64,000 nt of DNA from Dokdonella koreensis DS-123 (GCF_001632775.1 NZ_CP015249.1:4382620-4446619), one strand, 5' to 3'; shown: positions 17,681 to 27,200, counted from the stretch's first letter. Numbers and translations are program-made. Notes: generated by a model from the sequence alone, not told the origin.

Positions 17681-17902
17681 TCAGCCGTCCAGGGATCGGG
17701 TCAGCTTCTCGAACGACTGGTGCCGGCCCGTCTCGGCGTGGCCGCCCATCACCTCACTGTACGGACCGTCGATCGCGACGACGCGCGTACGACCAGGCCC
17801 TCCGGCATGGAACTCCGTGTGCGTGCTGGTGCGCACCAGCAGGCCCATCGGCGGTTGCGGGGCGAAGGACAGCAACAGCATCAGAAAGAAGAGGCCATCC
17901 AA
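17681..17902 (-). CDS. Small hypothetical protein, hydrophobic N-terminus
   Basis: Open frame of 73 codons from a TTG at 17902. A hydrophobic stretch at residues 4-13 (LFFLMLLLSF) looks like a signal peptide or membrane anchor; the rest is polar (VRTSTHTEFHAGGPGRTRVV, then a short Ser/Glu-rich end). It starts 9 bp behind the 95-residue frame at 17912, so the two could be co-translated. I recognise no family. The non-ATG start and small size keep confidence low. Confidence 0.35.
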   Translation of the reverse strand: MDGLFFLMLLLSFAPQPPMGLLVRTSTHTEFHAGGPGRTRVVAIDGPYSEVMGGHAETGRHQSFEKLTRSLDG

Positions 17903-17911
17903 GGCCAGCCG

Positions 17912-18199
17912 CTATGGCTTCTCACAAACGAGAATGTCTTCACCTGATCTGAACAGCACCACCTTCTCGGCTTTCGAATCGATCACGATGACACCATCGT
18001 GGCGATCTTTTGGACACGAAGGGAGCCTGCCGAATCCGGATCTCGCTCTGCTGAGCACCAGATGCTCTCCCGCTATGAGGCCGCTATTAGCTCCAATTTC
18101 TCTATATTTATCAGCAGCCCACATATACGTGAAGGTCAGGGTCGATACATATGCCGCGACTATGAACGCGGTGACAAGCATTAACTTTACTCTACGCAC
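17912..18199 (-). CDS. Small hypothetical membrane-anchored protein
   Basis: Frame of 95 codons from GTG 18199 (GAGG lies 6 bp upstream) or ATG 18181. One N-terminal transmembrane segment (LMLVTAFIVAAYVSTLTFTYMW), then a polar domain with CPKDRHDGVIVIDSKAEKVVL and an end in DILVCEKP. It sits at the edge of an AT-richer island that also holds an RHS fragment, and could be a lysozyme-inhibitor-like or immunity-type product, but no family is recognised. Confidence 0.5.
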   Translation of the reverse strand: MRRVKLMLVTAFIVAAYVSTLTFTYMWAADKYREIGANSGLIAGEHLVLSRARSGFGRLPSCPKDRHDGVIVIDSKAEKVVLFRSGEDILVCEKP

Positions 18200-18281
18200 G
18201 AGTGCCTCGCGCGATCTTCGACCAAGCCCAGATACTAACTAGCTCGTCGCAACAGCAGTTCATTTCGGTGGAATTGGATCC

Positions 18282-18464
18282 CTAGCTTTTCTCATCTTTC
18301 TCGCCCACAGCTCCCCGCCTTGATTGCGGCGTAATTGCGAGAACGAAGAACGACACGATTATGGATCCAAGCACAACCCTTTCTTTTTTAATTGCGGACG
18401 AAAACGACGAAATACCCCGACGATATTCCTCTGAATACGTCCCTTTCTTAACCTCTCCACCCAC
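18282..18464 (-). CDS. Short frame, possible out-of-frame continuation of 18359-18619
   Basis: Sixty codons from GTG 18464 with one hydrophobic segment (LGSIIVSFFVLAI) and a basic end. It overlaps the 3' part of the 86-codon frame in another phase. Joining the two near 18465 would give a three-helix membrane protein, so this may be the rest of a frameshifted gene rather than a separate gene. Confidence 0.25.
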   Translation of the reverse strand: MGGEVKKGTYSEEYRRGISSFSSAIKKERVVLGSIIVSFFVLAITPQSRRGAVGEKDEKS

Positions 18465-18619
18465 GAGTATTCTCGAATACAGCCCAACGAAAATAACTCA
18501 TACAGTCCAAGAAAAGAAATTGCCATGCAGAACCACAATCTTGCAATTGCTCCTCTTTTTTGCACCACCAAGCAAATAATAAAAACCGCGACCGCCACCA
18601 CAACATAAATAATATCCAT
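18359..18619 (-). CDS. Small hypothetical two-helix membrane protein
   Basis: Eighty-six codons from ATG 18619. Two hydrophobic segments are clear: IIYVVVAVAVFIICLVV at the start and LWFCMAISFLGLYELFSL in the middle. The last third is strongly basic and may be out of frame (see 18282-18464). Codon and base use are AT-rich compared with the chromosome around it, which fits recent transfer. Position in the RHS island suggests an immunity or orphan gene; the function is unknown. Confidence 0.4.
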   Translation of the reverse strand: MDIIYVVVAVAVFIICLVVQKRGAIARLWFCMAISFLGLYELFSLGCIREYSWVERLRKGRIQRNIVGVFRRFRPQLKKKGLCLDP

Positions 18620-18675
18620 AGTCTGCTACCAAATAGCAAAAACCACGCCGCCTTTCTCTTGAACTCTCCACATGC

Positions 18676-19029
18676 TTAGCCAGCGCCTCCCATGGATACC
18701 TCGCGACTATCCAACATGCGAACAAGTTCGGCATCGCAATTGGGCGACTCCCTGATATATCGCCTAACATCCGCTGCCATAATCTGATCAGGATCAAGAA
18801 AACTCAGCTCCGCGAGCTTCCTTAAATCTTCCTTGCTTGGCGAGTGCCTTAACCACCAATGAAACGCCCCGTTTCTATCATGCTCCGGCGACTCTTCGTG
18901 CTCTCTCTTGTACCCGTTCTTATGTATTTCCCAAAGCGCGTCGGGAAACATTTCAATCCATTCTTTCGGAAAACCGAATCTGTTTAAATACTCATCTTTA
19001 TTCAAGGCCCGAATCCCCAGTGGCCTCAT
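18676..19029 (-). CDS. Small hypothetical protein, translationally coupled to 19029-19541
   Basis: Soluble 117-residue protein with many charged and aromatic residues (KDEYLNRFGFPKEWIEMFPD, GAFHWWLRHSPSKEDLRKLA, DPDQIMAADVRRYI). Its ATG at 19029 overlaps the stop of the upstream gene as TAATG, so translation is probably coupled. Being one of the genes directly behind an RHS C-terminal tip, it is a reasonable immunity-protein candidate, but I recognise no family. It is AT-rich relative to its surroundings. Confidence 0.6.
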   Translation of the reverse strand: MRPLGIRALNKDEYLNRFGFPKEWIEMFPDALWEIHKNGYKREHEESPEHDRNGAFHWWLRHSPSKEDLRKLAELSFLDPDQIMAADVRRYIRESPNCDAELVRMLDSREVSMGGAG

Positions 19030-19535
19030 TAGTTTTTGAATTCAACAGAAGGGAACTCTCGACATATCTTCGGCAGCGTCCAATCCTTACCTCTCCACCT
19101 CAGGTAAAGCTCCAGTTCCCGCTTCCGTACCTGCGAATTTTCTCTCAACGCAAATGAAGCCTCCAAGCCTTTGGAGCATATTGTCCAGTTGAGCCACCCA
19201 TTACGCCAGACAGGAGGTTTCAAAACATGCCATTTTTGGCTTGTCGCTCTTTGTTTATAGAAATCAAATACGGAGTCGAAATTTTCTTCCGTAAGGAATG
19301 AATTGTGAACACTAATGGTGGAGACCCTGTTTTGGACCTCAGGCTCAAATGAACTGTCAATTTCTGGGTAATCGAAGAGAGCGAAGAACTCCTCTCTCAT
19401 ATATTCGAGAGTCGGTTTATCTCTGTAGGACGCAACCGAAAAGAGAAGCATGGTAAGTGCCCCGATAATCACTGCCCCCCCGGCCAGCAACTTGAATACT
19501 ACGCTTGTCGGATCAAGAAACCTCACCATCCGCCC
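19029..19535 (-). CDS. Hypothetical membrane-anchored protein behind RHS tip
   Basis: About 169 residues. Two starts are possible: ATG at 19541, or the in-frame ATG four codons later, which overlaps the RHS stop codon (ATGGTGA) and follows a G-rich stretch; I use the latter. One transmembrane segment near the N-terminus (KLLAGGAVIIGALTMLLFSVA) is followed by a polar domain containing PEIDSSFEPEVQNRVSTISV, WHVLKPPVWRNGWLNWTICS and a basic end. Direct overlap with the RHS fragment makes it the strongest candidate for the immunity protein of that tip; a membrane anchor would suit protection on the periplasmic side. No family recognised. Confidence 0.6.
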   Translation of the reverse strand, partial: GRMVRFLDPTSVVFKLLAGGAVIIGALTMLLFSVASYRDKPTLEYMREEFFALFDYPEIDSSFEPEVQNRVSTISVHNSFLTEENFDSVFDFYKQRATSQKWHVLKPPVWRNGWLNWTICSKGLEASFALRENSQVRKRELELYLRWRGKDWTLPKICREFPSVEFKN

Positions 19536-20395
19536 CCCCATTCGTAGTCTCTTATGGATTGCTCACCAGGCGTGACAGAGTAACCAACACCCACCCCTAG
19601 GATCGTTGCCGTTTCCCCCGTGGTCGGGGACCACCCCATACCACCGCCGACCCCGTAGTATCCTCCGGCAAATCCCTGACTGAACCCGCTCAAATAGTTA
19701 TCCACCTGCTGACCTGTGGGCGTCTTGCATTGATTCAGCCACCCCATGGATACACTCATAGAGAATCTAAGTGGATTACCCCAATTTTTGGATATGCCGC
19801 CCGCAAAAAAACTCGCTCCACTGCGACTAAAACTACGACTTAAACTAAAAACATAATAATTTATCGACACTTGGGCAAAATCAGGTCCACGAGCGACGGG
19901 CTGCCCATAATTGTCTCGCATTTCTCCTGGAGGAAAAGTCCACGGCCCAACTGACTCCAACCCTGAGGGATCAATCACATTTGAAGGGCTGTTCCGAGCG
20001 TAGGCATACGTATTCAACCCTCCGGCAAGCCCGATCGGATCAGACTGAATATAACGCCCAGTATTCGAGTCATAGTCTCTGAATCCGTTGTGCCAAAGGC
20101 CGGTCTCGCTGTCGTACATTTGACCCGGGAAGCCCAGGTTAAGTCCGCCTATCGAGTCCTGCGTCACTACGCGATCGAAGGCATAATTCGCCGCTCTCCA
20201 AACCGTGTTGCGGCCGGCATTCGTCACTGCTTCTGGGCGGCCTAGGTGATCGGTGTGGATCGCGTAGTAGTCCCTCTTGCGTACCAGCGCGATCGGCTCT
20301 CCATACAAACGAATGATCCAGCGCCAATCCTCGAGCGGCGTCTGTTCGTAGTCGAGCAACAGGTTGCCATCCGGCTGATAGACATAAAGCCCCAA
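19523..20395 (-). CDS. RHS repeat protein, 3' fragment with variable C-terminal tip
   Basis: Only the last part of an RHS/YD-repeat polymorphic toxin is present. Residues 1-160 hold RHS material (LYVYQPDGNLLLDYEQTP, YYAIHTDHLGRPEAVTNAG) and the RHS core signature (GLWHNGFRDYDSNTGRYIQS, DPIGLAGGLNTYAYARNSPS, then DPSGL). The following 130 residues are a glycine/serine/aromatic-rich tip with NYYVFSLSRSFSRSGASFF and GGGMGWSPTT. It reminds me of beta-rich polymorphic-toxin tips, possibly the type 22 class, but I am not sure. The frame begins with TTG 20395 and lacks the thousand or so residues of a full RHS protein, so it is a displaced 3' end (orphan tip), perhaps untranslated. Base composition is AT-rich. 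Confidence 0.7.
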   Translation of the reverse strand: MGLYVYQPDGNLLLDYEQTPLEDWRWIIRLYGEPIALVRKRDYYAIHTDHLGRPEAVTNAGRNTVWRAANYAFDRVVTQDSIGGLNLGFPGQMYDSETGLWHNGFRDYDSNTGRYIQSDPIGLAGGLNTYAYARNSPSNVIDPSGLESVGPWTFPPGEMRDNYGQPVARGPDFAQVSINYYVFSLSRSFSRSGASFFAGGISKNWGNPLRFSMSVSMGWLNQCKTPTGQQVDNYLSGFSQGFAGGYYGVGGGMGWSPTTGETATILGVGVGYSVTPGEQSIRDYEWGGGW

Positions 20396-20421
20396 GACAC
20401 CATTGCTGCTGTTCTTAGCCG

Positions 20422-20444
20422 GGCCGGGTCGCCTCGACCCGGCC
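20422..20444 (-). terminator. GC hairpin behind the beta-helix gene
   Basis: Perfect 10-bp inverted repeat (20422-20431 with 20435-20444, 3-base loop), 13 bp behind the stop of the beta-helix gene. There is no U tract, so it is only a possible terminator. The RHS fragment begins directly beyond it. Confidence 0.4.
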
Positions 20445-20456
20445 TGCGATGCCGTC

Positions 20457-22595
20457 CTACTCGGCCGGAATGCCCTTGGCGCGGACCATGAACGCGCCCG
20501 GCAGCACGACGAACTGCGTGTTGTCGTTGCGCGTGCCGAACGGCGCGGAGGCGAGGTCGTCGATCACGTCGGCGATCTCCGGCGCGTAGAAGAACCAGGA
20601 CTTGTCGCCGGAGGCATCCCGGTCGACGCGGGCGGGCTTGTCCTGGCCGCCGTCCAGCTTGGCGCTGGCGCCGACGAAGAATGCGCCGCTGACGCGCGTC
20701 GGCGGGATCTTGACCGTGAAGAAGTTGTCGTTGAACACGTCAGGCGTGGCCTGCACCGAGGTCAGCGCGGTGGCGTTGCGCGGGTCGAGGTCGGCGTCGG
20801 GATCGTCCAGCAGCCAGAACGTGACCGGCCCGTTGGCCAGCGACGGGAACGTGGGCCCGAACGCGATGGAGATCTCCGTGATGACCTCGGCACCGGCTTC
20901 GGTCAAATAGTAGTTGCCCCAGAGCATGTCCGGATCGAACGTGGACGGCGGACCCTGGTTGGTATCGCCGTCGCCGTCGTCGTAGAGGTAGGTGACGCTG
21001 GTGACCGGGGCCTCGAAACCGTCGCGGAAGATCAGGTCGCCGGCCGGAACCTCGAACGCGCCGATGTCGGAGGCGGCACCGACGACGCGTGGATGGCCCT
21101 CGCCGCGCTGGTCGTAGGGATAGGCATTGGGATTGGCACCGGCGTCGATCGCCGGGCTGCCCTCGCCGAGCGCATGGGTCTGCGTGGGACCGCCGTTGGC
21201 GGCGAGCGGCTGCAGCAGCGGATCACTGCCCACGGTGTCGCCTGGCAGCGTGAGCGTGCCGGCGTCACCGATCAGGTTGTGCGCGCCGGCGACGGTGAGC
21301 CCGCCTTCGGTGGCGGCAAGATCGGCGGAAAGGCCGCCGCTGGGTGCGGTGTTGCCGAAAACGATCGAGCTGTCGAACGTGAAGGTGACCGCCGCGATGT
21401 CGTCGGCACGGAATACCAGGCCGCCGCCGCCGACACTCGCCGCATTGGCGGTCAGCGTGCTGTTGGCCACGATCAGCTCGCGCTCGCTGAGCACGCCGGC
21501 ACCACGGGCGCCGCGATTGCCGGAGACCGTGCTGTTGGCGATCGTCAGGCGCGTGCCGCCCGGCGGGTCGCCGTAGTTGCTGAACTTGGCCTTGAACACG
21601 CCGCCACCGTCGCCGTCGGCCTCGTTGCCGGACACCGTGCTGCTGTCGAACACGCTGGTATCGCGCAGGAACACGCCGCCGGCGATGCCGGCCTGATTGG
21701 TGCCGCTGGCGGTCACGGTGTTGCCGCTGATCGTGCTGCGCGTGAGGGTCAGGCTGCCGCGTACGTAGAGGCCGCCGCCGCCGGTGATGTAGAAGCCGTC
21801 GCCGCCGCTGACGGCGGTGATGCTATTGCCGCTGATCGTGCTGTCGACCAGCACCGCATCGCCGGCCACGTAGGCGCCGCCGCCGGAAGCGACCGCGTTG
21901 CCGCCGGCGGTGCTGCTGGAGTCGCTGATCGTGCTGGACTGCATCGTCAGCGTGCCGGAGACGCTGAGCGCGCCGCCGAAGGTCATCGGCGAGCCGCCGC
22001 TGGCGTGGCAGTCGGTGATCGTGACGTTGGTCAGCGTGATGTTGCCGGACGAGTCGATGCAGCTGGCGAGCCCGTGCGTGTAGTTGCCGTTGCGGATGGT
22101 CAGGTCGCTGATCGCCAGCGTACCCAGGCCGACCTGGAAATCGCCGTGCAGGAAGACGCGGTCGCCGTTGCCGTCGATCGTCAGCGCGTCGCGGCCGGGG
22201 CCGAGGACCGTCAGGTCGTTGATCTGATGATCGCCGAGCACGCCGATGTCCAGCGGCCCGCCGGTCAGCGTGATGGTGCTGCAGGTCAACGCGGTCAGGT
22301 CGATCGTGTCGGTTTCCCCGGCCGCTTCGAGCGCGGCGCGCAGGGTGCCGGCGGAGCCATCGTCGGCGCAGCTGGTCACCGCCCAGGTGGCCGCCGGCCG
22401 GTGCGGTACGGTGCGCGGCGCGGGCGCGGGCGTCCGGCCCTGCGTGCGGTCCTGACGCAGGTCCATCCGCAGCCGGTAGCGGTCGGCGGCAGTGGGCGCG
22501 TCGGCCTGCGCCGGTATGGATCCGGCAAAGGCGGCGACGGCGATCGCGGCGGCCAGGGGAGCCACACGCGGGAATGTACGGCGAATCGATTTCAT
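20457..22595 (-). CDS. Secreted beta-helix protein with internal IFRDGFE motif and extra C-terminal domain
   Basis: Exported protein of 712 residues with a signal peptide (LAAAIAVAAFAGSIPAQA). The N-terminal SCADDGSAGTLRAALEAAGE block and CSTITLTGG match the start of the beta-helix protein at 5993. Many rungs of the STISGNxxTA type follow, then a choice-of-anchor Q-type end (NGGPTQTHALGEGSPAIDAG, DQRGEGHPR, DIGAFEV) and the motif DLIFRDGFEAP near residue 525. Unlike its relatives the chain continues for about 180 residues as a separate beta-rich domain (GNYYLTEAGAEVITEISIAF, FWLLDDPDADLDPRNATAL), perhaps added by fusion. AGAGGA precedes the ATG. No regulator gene of the winged-helix/TPR type is adjacent. 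Function unknown, expected outside the cell. Confidence 0.75.
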   Translation of the reverse strand: MKSIRRTFPRVAPLAAAIAVAAFAGSIPAQADAPTAADRYRLRMDLRQDRTQGRTPAPAPRTVPHRPAATWAVTSCADDGSAGTLRAALEAAGETDTIDLTALTCSTITLTGGPLDIGVLGDHQINDLTVLGPGRDALTIDGNGDRVFLHGDFQVGLGTLAISDLTIRNGNYTHGLASCIDSSGNITLTNVTITDCHASGGSPMTFGGALSVSGTLTMQSSTISDSSSTAGGNAVASGGGAYVAGDAVLVDSTISGNSITAVSGGDGFYITGGGGLYVRGSLTLTRSTISGNTVTASGTNQAGIAGGVFLRDTSVFDSSTVSGNEADGDGGGVFKAKFSNYGDPPGGTRLTIANSTVSGNRGARGAGVLSERELIVANSTLTANAASVGGGGLVFRADDIAAVTFTFDSSIVFGNTAPSGGLSADLAATEGGLTVAGAHNLIGDAGTLTLPGDTVGSDPLLQPLAANGGPTQTHALGEGSPAIDAGANPNAYPYDQRGEGHPRVVGAASDIGAFEVPAGDLIFRDGFEAPVTSVTYLYDDGDGDTNQGPPSTFDPDMLWGNYYLTEAGAEVITEISIAFGPTFPSLANGPVTFWLLDDPDADLDPRNATALTSVQATPDVFNDNFFTVKIPPTRVSGAFFVGASAKLDGGQDKPARVDRDASGDKSWFFYAPEIADVIDDLASAPFGTRNDNTQFVVLPGAFMVRAKGIPAE

Positions 22596-22976
22596 CGTGG
22601 AAAGTCCTCTCGAGCGAATGCGAGCGTTGCGACGGACCGGTGCGGGAGGCCGTGCCGGTCCTCGAGCATCAATAGCGCAGTCGCCTGCCGGGGAAAAGGG
22701 ACTTCCGGCCTACGCTCCACGCAACGCGCAGCGTACGGGCACGACGCGCTGCACCATTCCCGCGTGCGTCGCCGGCCCGCCCTCGGGCTCTGCGCGGCGG
22801 CGCAGTGCGATAGGATCGGCGCGATCCGGCGATGAACGACGATATGCTTCGTCGTGACGGGTGTTCACCGAAGGAAAGCGATGCATCCTGCGAACCTCAC
22901 GCCGTGCAGCACACCGCACCGGCCGGCACGGGACCGGCCATACGCGCTACCACCGTCGTCGCGGAGCGCCGGATAG
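22596..22976. other. Intergenic region between divergent genes, no gene seen
   Basis: Holds the start regions of the beta-helix gene (minus) and the DUF1704 gene (plus). A frame from ATG 22832 has no family features and overlaps the DUF1704 start. I see no phased repeats like those behind the regulators and no RNA structure. Confidence 0.5.
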
Positions 22977-24239
22977 ATGGACGCCTCTACCGACAGCCTG
23001 GCCCGTCATGCCGACCTTGATCGACGCCTGGTGGCGGCGGTCAAGGGCATACGCGTGCTGGCGATGCTGAGCTGGCCGGCGACTGTCCAGCGTGCGTTCC
23101 TCGACGGCTGGCAACGCGGCAATGCGCGCCTGCCGCAGGTCGACTACCCGCGGCCGGACCACGGCGCGGCGCGCGAGGCCCTGACGGCGATCGCCGCGGA
23201 GGCCGATGCGCAGCACCCGGTGGGCGACTACATCCGGCGCAGCGCCGATTCCTGGCGGGTCGCGACCGACCTGCTCGACGCAGCCGGCAGCGCTGCGATC
23301 GTGGAACCTTCGGTGCGCCTCTACGGCCGCCCGGGCTACCGGATCCCGGGGGGCGAGGTGACCAACCTCGACGCCGCCCGGCACTTCGTCACGCTGGCCG
23401 ACGAACTGGACCCGAACCTGGTCGCGGGTGACGCGGAGGACGGCATCGCCGCCGAGACGCTGCAGGCGGACCTGCAACGCGAGCTGGACGCCTTCTTCGG
23501 CCCGGCGACGATCCGGGTGGAGGTCGATCCGGACCTGATCGCCAAGGCGGCGGCCGGCGCGACGCGCATCCGGCTCCACTCGGCCACCTGCTTCAGCGAG
23601 TCGGACCGCAACCAGCTGCTGCAGCACGAGGCTTTCGTGCATTCGTTGACGGCGCTCAACGGGCGCAACCAGCCGCACCTCAAGTCGCTGGGCCTCAACT
23701 CGCCGCGGATCACCGCGACACAGGAAGGGCTGGCGGTGTTCGCCGAGCTGATGACCGGGGCAATGGACATCGTGCGGATGAAGCGGATCAGCCTGCGCAT
23801 CATCGCGATCGACATGGCGCTGCGCGGCGCGGATTTCATCGAGGTGTTCCGGTTCTTCCTGGACGCCGGCCAGACCGAACCGGAGAGCTTCTCCTCGGCG
23901 CAGCGCGTGTTCCGCGGCGCCCCCACCACCGGCGGCGCGGCGTTCACGAAGGACACGGTCTACCTGCACGGTCTGCTCTCGGTGCACACGTTCTTCCGCT
24001 GGGCGCTGCGCAACCGCCGGCTGGACCTGGGCCGCAACCTCTTCGCCGGCAAGCTCAGCCTGCACGACGTGCTGGCGCTGGAGCCGTACTTCACGTCCGG
24101 CTTCGTCGCGGCACCGGCACGGCTGCCGCCGTGGCTGCAGCACGCCAACGGCCTGGCGGCGATGCTGGCGTTCTCGCTGTTCGCCAACCGCATCCGGCTC
24201 GATCACGTGGAAGCCGAGGACCTGGTGCTGGCGCTGTAG
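22977..24239 (+). CDS. DUF1704 (QEGLA-motif / MATCAP-like) metallopeptidase-type protein
   Basis: Protein of 420 residues of the family named after the QEGLA motif (annotated as flavohemoglobin expression-modulating, DUF1704). The family also contains the eukaryotic tubulin detyrosinase MATCAP. The zinc-peptidase elements are visible: HEAFVH (HExxxH, about residue 219) and, 36 residues later, TQEGLAVFAELM, whose glutamates fit the catalytic or third-ligand role. R-rich helices (MDIVRMKRISLRIIAIDMAL) and a VYLHGLLSVHTFFRWAL block follow. No signal peptide, so cytoplasmic. The start is fixed closely because an in-frame TAG abuts ATG 22977; GGAG lies 10 bp upstream. The bacterial substrate is not known to me. 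Convergent with the histidine kinase gene, 14 bp apart. Confidence 0.85.
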   Translation: MDASTDSLARHADLDRRLVAAVKGIRVLAMLSWPATVQRAFLDGWQRGNARLPQVDYPRPDHGAAREALTAIAAEADAQHPVGDYIRRSADSWRVATDLLDAAGSAAIVEPSVRLYGRPGYRIPGGEVTNLDAARHFVTLADELDPNLVAGDAEDGIAAETLQADLQRELDAFFGPATIRVEVDPDLIAKAAAGATRIRLHSATCFSESDRNQLLQHEAFVHSLTALNGRNQPHLKSLGLNSPRITATQEGLAVFAELMTGAMDIVRMKRISLRIIAIDMALRGADFIEVFRFFLDAGQTEPESFSSAQRVFRGAPTTGGAAFTKDTVYLHGLLSVHTFFRWALRNRRLDLGRNLFAGKLSLHDVLALEPYFTSGFVAAPARLPPWLQHANGLAAMLAFSLFANRIRLDHVEAEDLVLAL

Positions 24240-24253
24240 CGCCCCGGACGGGT

Positions 24254-27200
24254 TCAGGCGGTGGCGGCGGGGTGCGGCAGGCGCCGTCCCAGGTGCGCGA
24301 TCACCGCCCGCAAGGCGGCCGGCTTGACCGGCTTGCGCAGCAGCACGTAGCCGAGCTGGCGCGCCTGCGCCGACAGTTCGGCGCTGTTGTCGGCGGTGAT
24401 CAGCGCCCCGGGCGGCGGCGGGTCGCAGAGCGCGCGCAGGCGCGTCAGGGCGTCCAGACCGTTCTCGTCGGCGTCGAGGTGGTAGTCGGCCAGGATCAGG
24501 TCGGGCCGGCGCGCCGCGGTGGCCCGCATCGCCTCGGCGGTGGTGGCCGCCAGGTCGCAGCTGATGCCCCATTGCGTCAGCAATGTGGCCATGCCGTCCA
24601 GGATCGTCGCGTCGTTGTCCAGGCACAGCACGTGCAGCCCGCTGGCGATGCCGATGGCCTGCGGCCGGTTCTCCTCGCGCGGCGGCGGTGCGGCCGGTGC
24701 CGGTGCGCGCGGCAGGTCCACCGAGAAGACGCTGCCGTGGCCGACCCGGGAGCGCACGCCGAGCCGGTGGCCGAGCAGGCGCGCCATGCGATCGCAGATC
24801 GCCAGCCCCAGCCCGAGGCCCTTCTCGCCCCACGGCGAAGCCTGGTTGCCGCGGTGGAACTCGTTGAAGATGACGCGCTGCTGGTCCGCCGTGATGCCGG
24901 GGCCGGAGTCGCGCACCTCGATGCGCAGCAGGTCGCCGTGCCGCCGCACGCCGAGCAGCACGCTGCCCTGGCGCGTGTAGCGCAGCGCGTTCGAAAGGAA
25001 GTTCTGCAGGATGCGGCGCAGCAGCTGCGGGTCGGTGCGGACCCAGGCGCGGGAATCGAAGAACTGCAGGCGGATGCCGCGCGCGCCGGCCTGCACGCCG
25101 AACTGGTGCTTGAGCGGCTCGATCACCTCGTCGACCGACACCACGCCGATTTCGGCGCGGTACTTGCCGGCGTCCAGGCGCGAGGCCTCGAGCAAGGCGT
25201 CGAGCAGGTCCTCGGCGGTCTTGAAGGCGGTGTCGATGCGCTCGGCCAGGCGCTCGGACTCGGTGTCGAGCTGCGGCTGGTGGCGCAGGGCCGAGGTGAA
25301 CAGCCGCGCCGCATTGAGCGGCTGCAGCAGGTCGTGGCTGGCGGCGGCGAGGAAGCGCGTCTTGGACTGGTTGGCGGCCTCGGCCTGCCGCTTGGCCTGC
25401 TCCTGCGCGGCGAGCGCCTCGGACAGCTGGTGCGTGCGCTGCTCCACGCGCTGCTCGAGCGTCTCGTTGACCTCGATCAGCGCCTGCTCGGCGCGCTTGT
25501 ACGCAGTGACGTCGGTGAAGGTGGTGAGGTAGCCGCCGCCCGGCAGCGGGTCGCCACGCGTCTCGATCACGCGGCCGTCGGCGCGCGTGCGCAGGAACAC
25601 GTGCGGCCGCGCGCTGCGCAGATGGCCCAGGCGGCGCCAGACCTGCTCCTCGCTGTCACCGGCGCCCAGCAGGCCGCTGGTCGCGTTGTGGCGGATCAGG
25701 TCGGCGACCGGCCGGCCGACGTAGACGAAACCTTCCGGGTAGTCGAAGAAGTCCAGGTAGCGCCGGTTCCAGGCGACGATGCGCAGGTCCGCGTCGACCA
25801 CGCTGATGCCCTGCATCATGTTCTCGAACGTGACCGCGAGCAGCTCGCGGTTGAAGCGCAGCTCCTGCGAGGCCTCGTCGAGCATCGCGACCGCTTCGGA
25901 CAGGTCCAGGCCGGTGCCGCGCAGGGCCGTGGTCAGCATGCGGCGTGCCGAGGCGGCGCCGACCGCACCGGCCAGCAGGCGCTCGGTGTACTGCAGCAGG
26001 GCGCGGTCGGCATAGGCGTCGGGCGCCAGCGGCTTGCCGCCGCTGTGCGCGTACTCGGCGAATGCGCGCGTGGTGTTGTCCTCGCCGACGATGCGCTCGG
26101 CGATCGTGCGCAGGTCGGCGACCGTCACGCGTCCGCGCCAATCGGCCACCGGCGGCGGGCGCACCACCGCCGGCTCCAGGAACGCGGCGGCACGCAGCCG
26201 TTCGTCGACGCTGGGATGGAAGCGCAGCGAGACGAACACCAGGCAGCCGATGTTGAACAGCAGCGACCAGAACGCGCCGTGCGTGAGCGGGTCCCAGCCG
26301 CTCAGCTGGAACAGCGCATGCGGACGCAGCCAGCCGATCGCGAATGGGCCGTCCACGACCCAGCCGGTCGGCAGCCAGCCGGCGCCGGCCAGCGTCGGCA
26401 GCAGCAGCGTGTACGCCCAGACCGTGAAGCCGGCCACCAGGCCGGCGATCACGCCGATGCGGCTGGCGCTGCGCCAGTAGAGGCCGCCGATCAGGGCGGG
26501 TGCGAACTGCGCCACCGCCGCGAACGAGAGCAGGCCGATCGAGGCGAGGTTCTGCGTGTGGCTGGCCGAACGGTAGTAGGCGAACGCCATCAGGCCGAGC
26601 GCGATGATCGTGACGCGGCGCACCGCCAGCACGATGCTGGACAGGTCCGCACGCTGCTCCAGGCGCAGTGCGCGGATCCGCAGCAGCGCTGGCATCACCA
26701 GGTCGTTGCTGACCATCGTCGCCAGCGCGACCGAGGCGACGATGACCATGCCGGTGGCCGCCGAGAAGCCGCCGAGGTAGGCGAAGACCGCCAGCAGCCG
26801 CTCGCCGTGCGCCAGCGGCAGCCAGAGCACGTAGGCGTCCGCGGAGACCGCCTGGCCGCGCGCGGCCTCGGCGCCGGCGTGGACGATCGGCAGCACCAGC
26901 ACGGTGATGATCGCCAGGTACAACGGGAACATCCAGCGCGCGCGCGCCAGGTCCGCGGTGTTCTCGCATTCGACCACGCCGACCTGGAACTGCCGCGGCA
27001 GGCAGAAGATCGCCGCGAACGCGAGCACCGTCTGCGCGACGAAGCCGGTCGGCAGGCCCTGGTCCACCACGGTCGCGACCGGCCGGGCCAGCACCTCCAG
27101 GCCGTCGGTGGCCGTCAACGCGTAGATGCCGACGGCGACGAAGGCCAGCAGCTTGACCAGCGACTCCACGGCGATCGCCAGCATCATGCCGTGATGGTGC

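Noticed and set aside
22832..23020. Small plus-strand frame before the DUF1704 gene
   Set aside because: No family features, it overlaps the DUF1704 start out of frame, and has no ribosome binding site.
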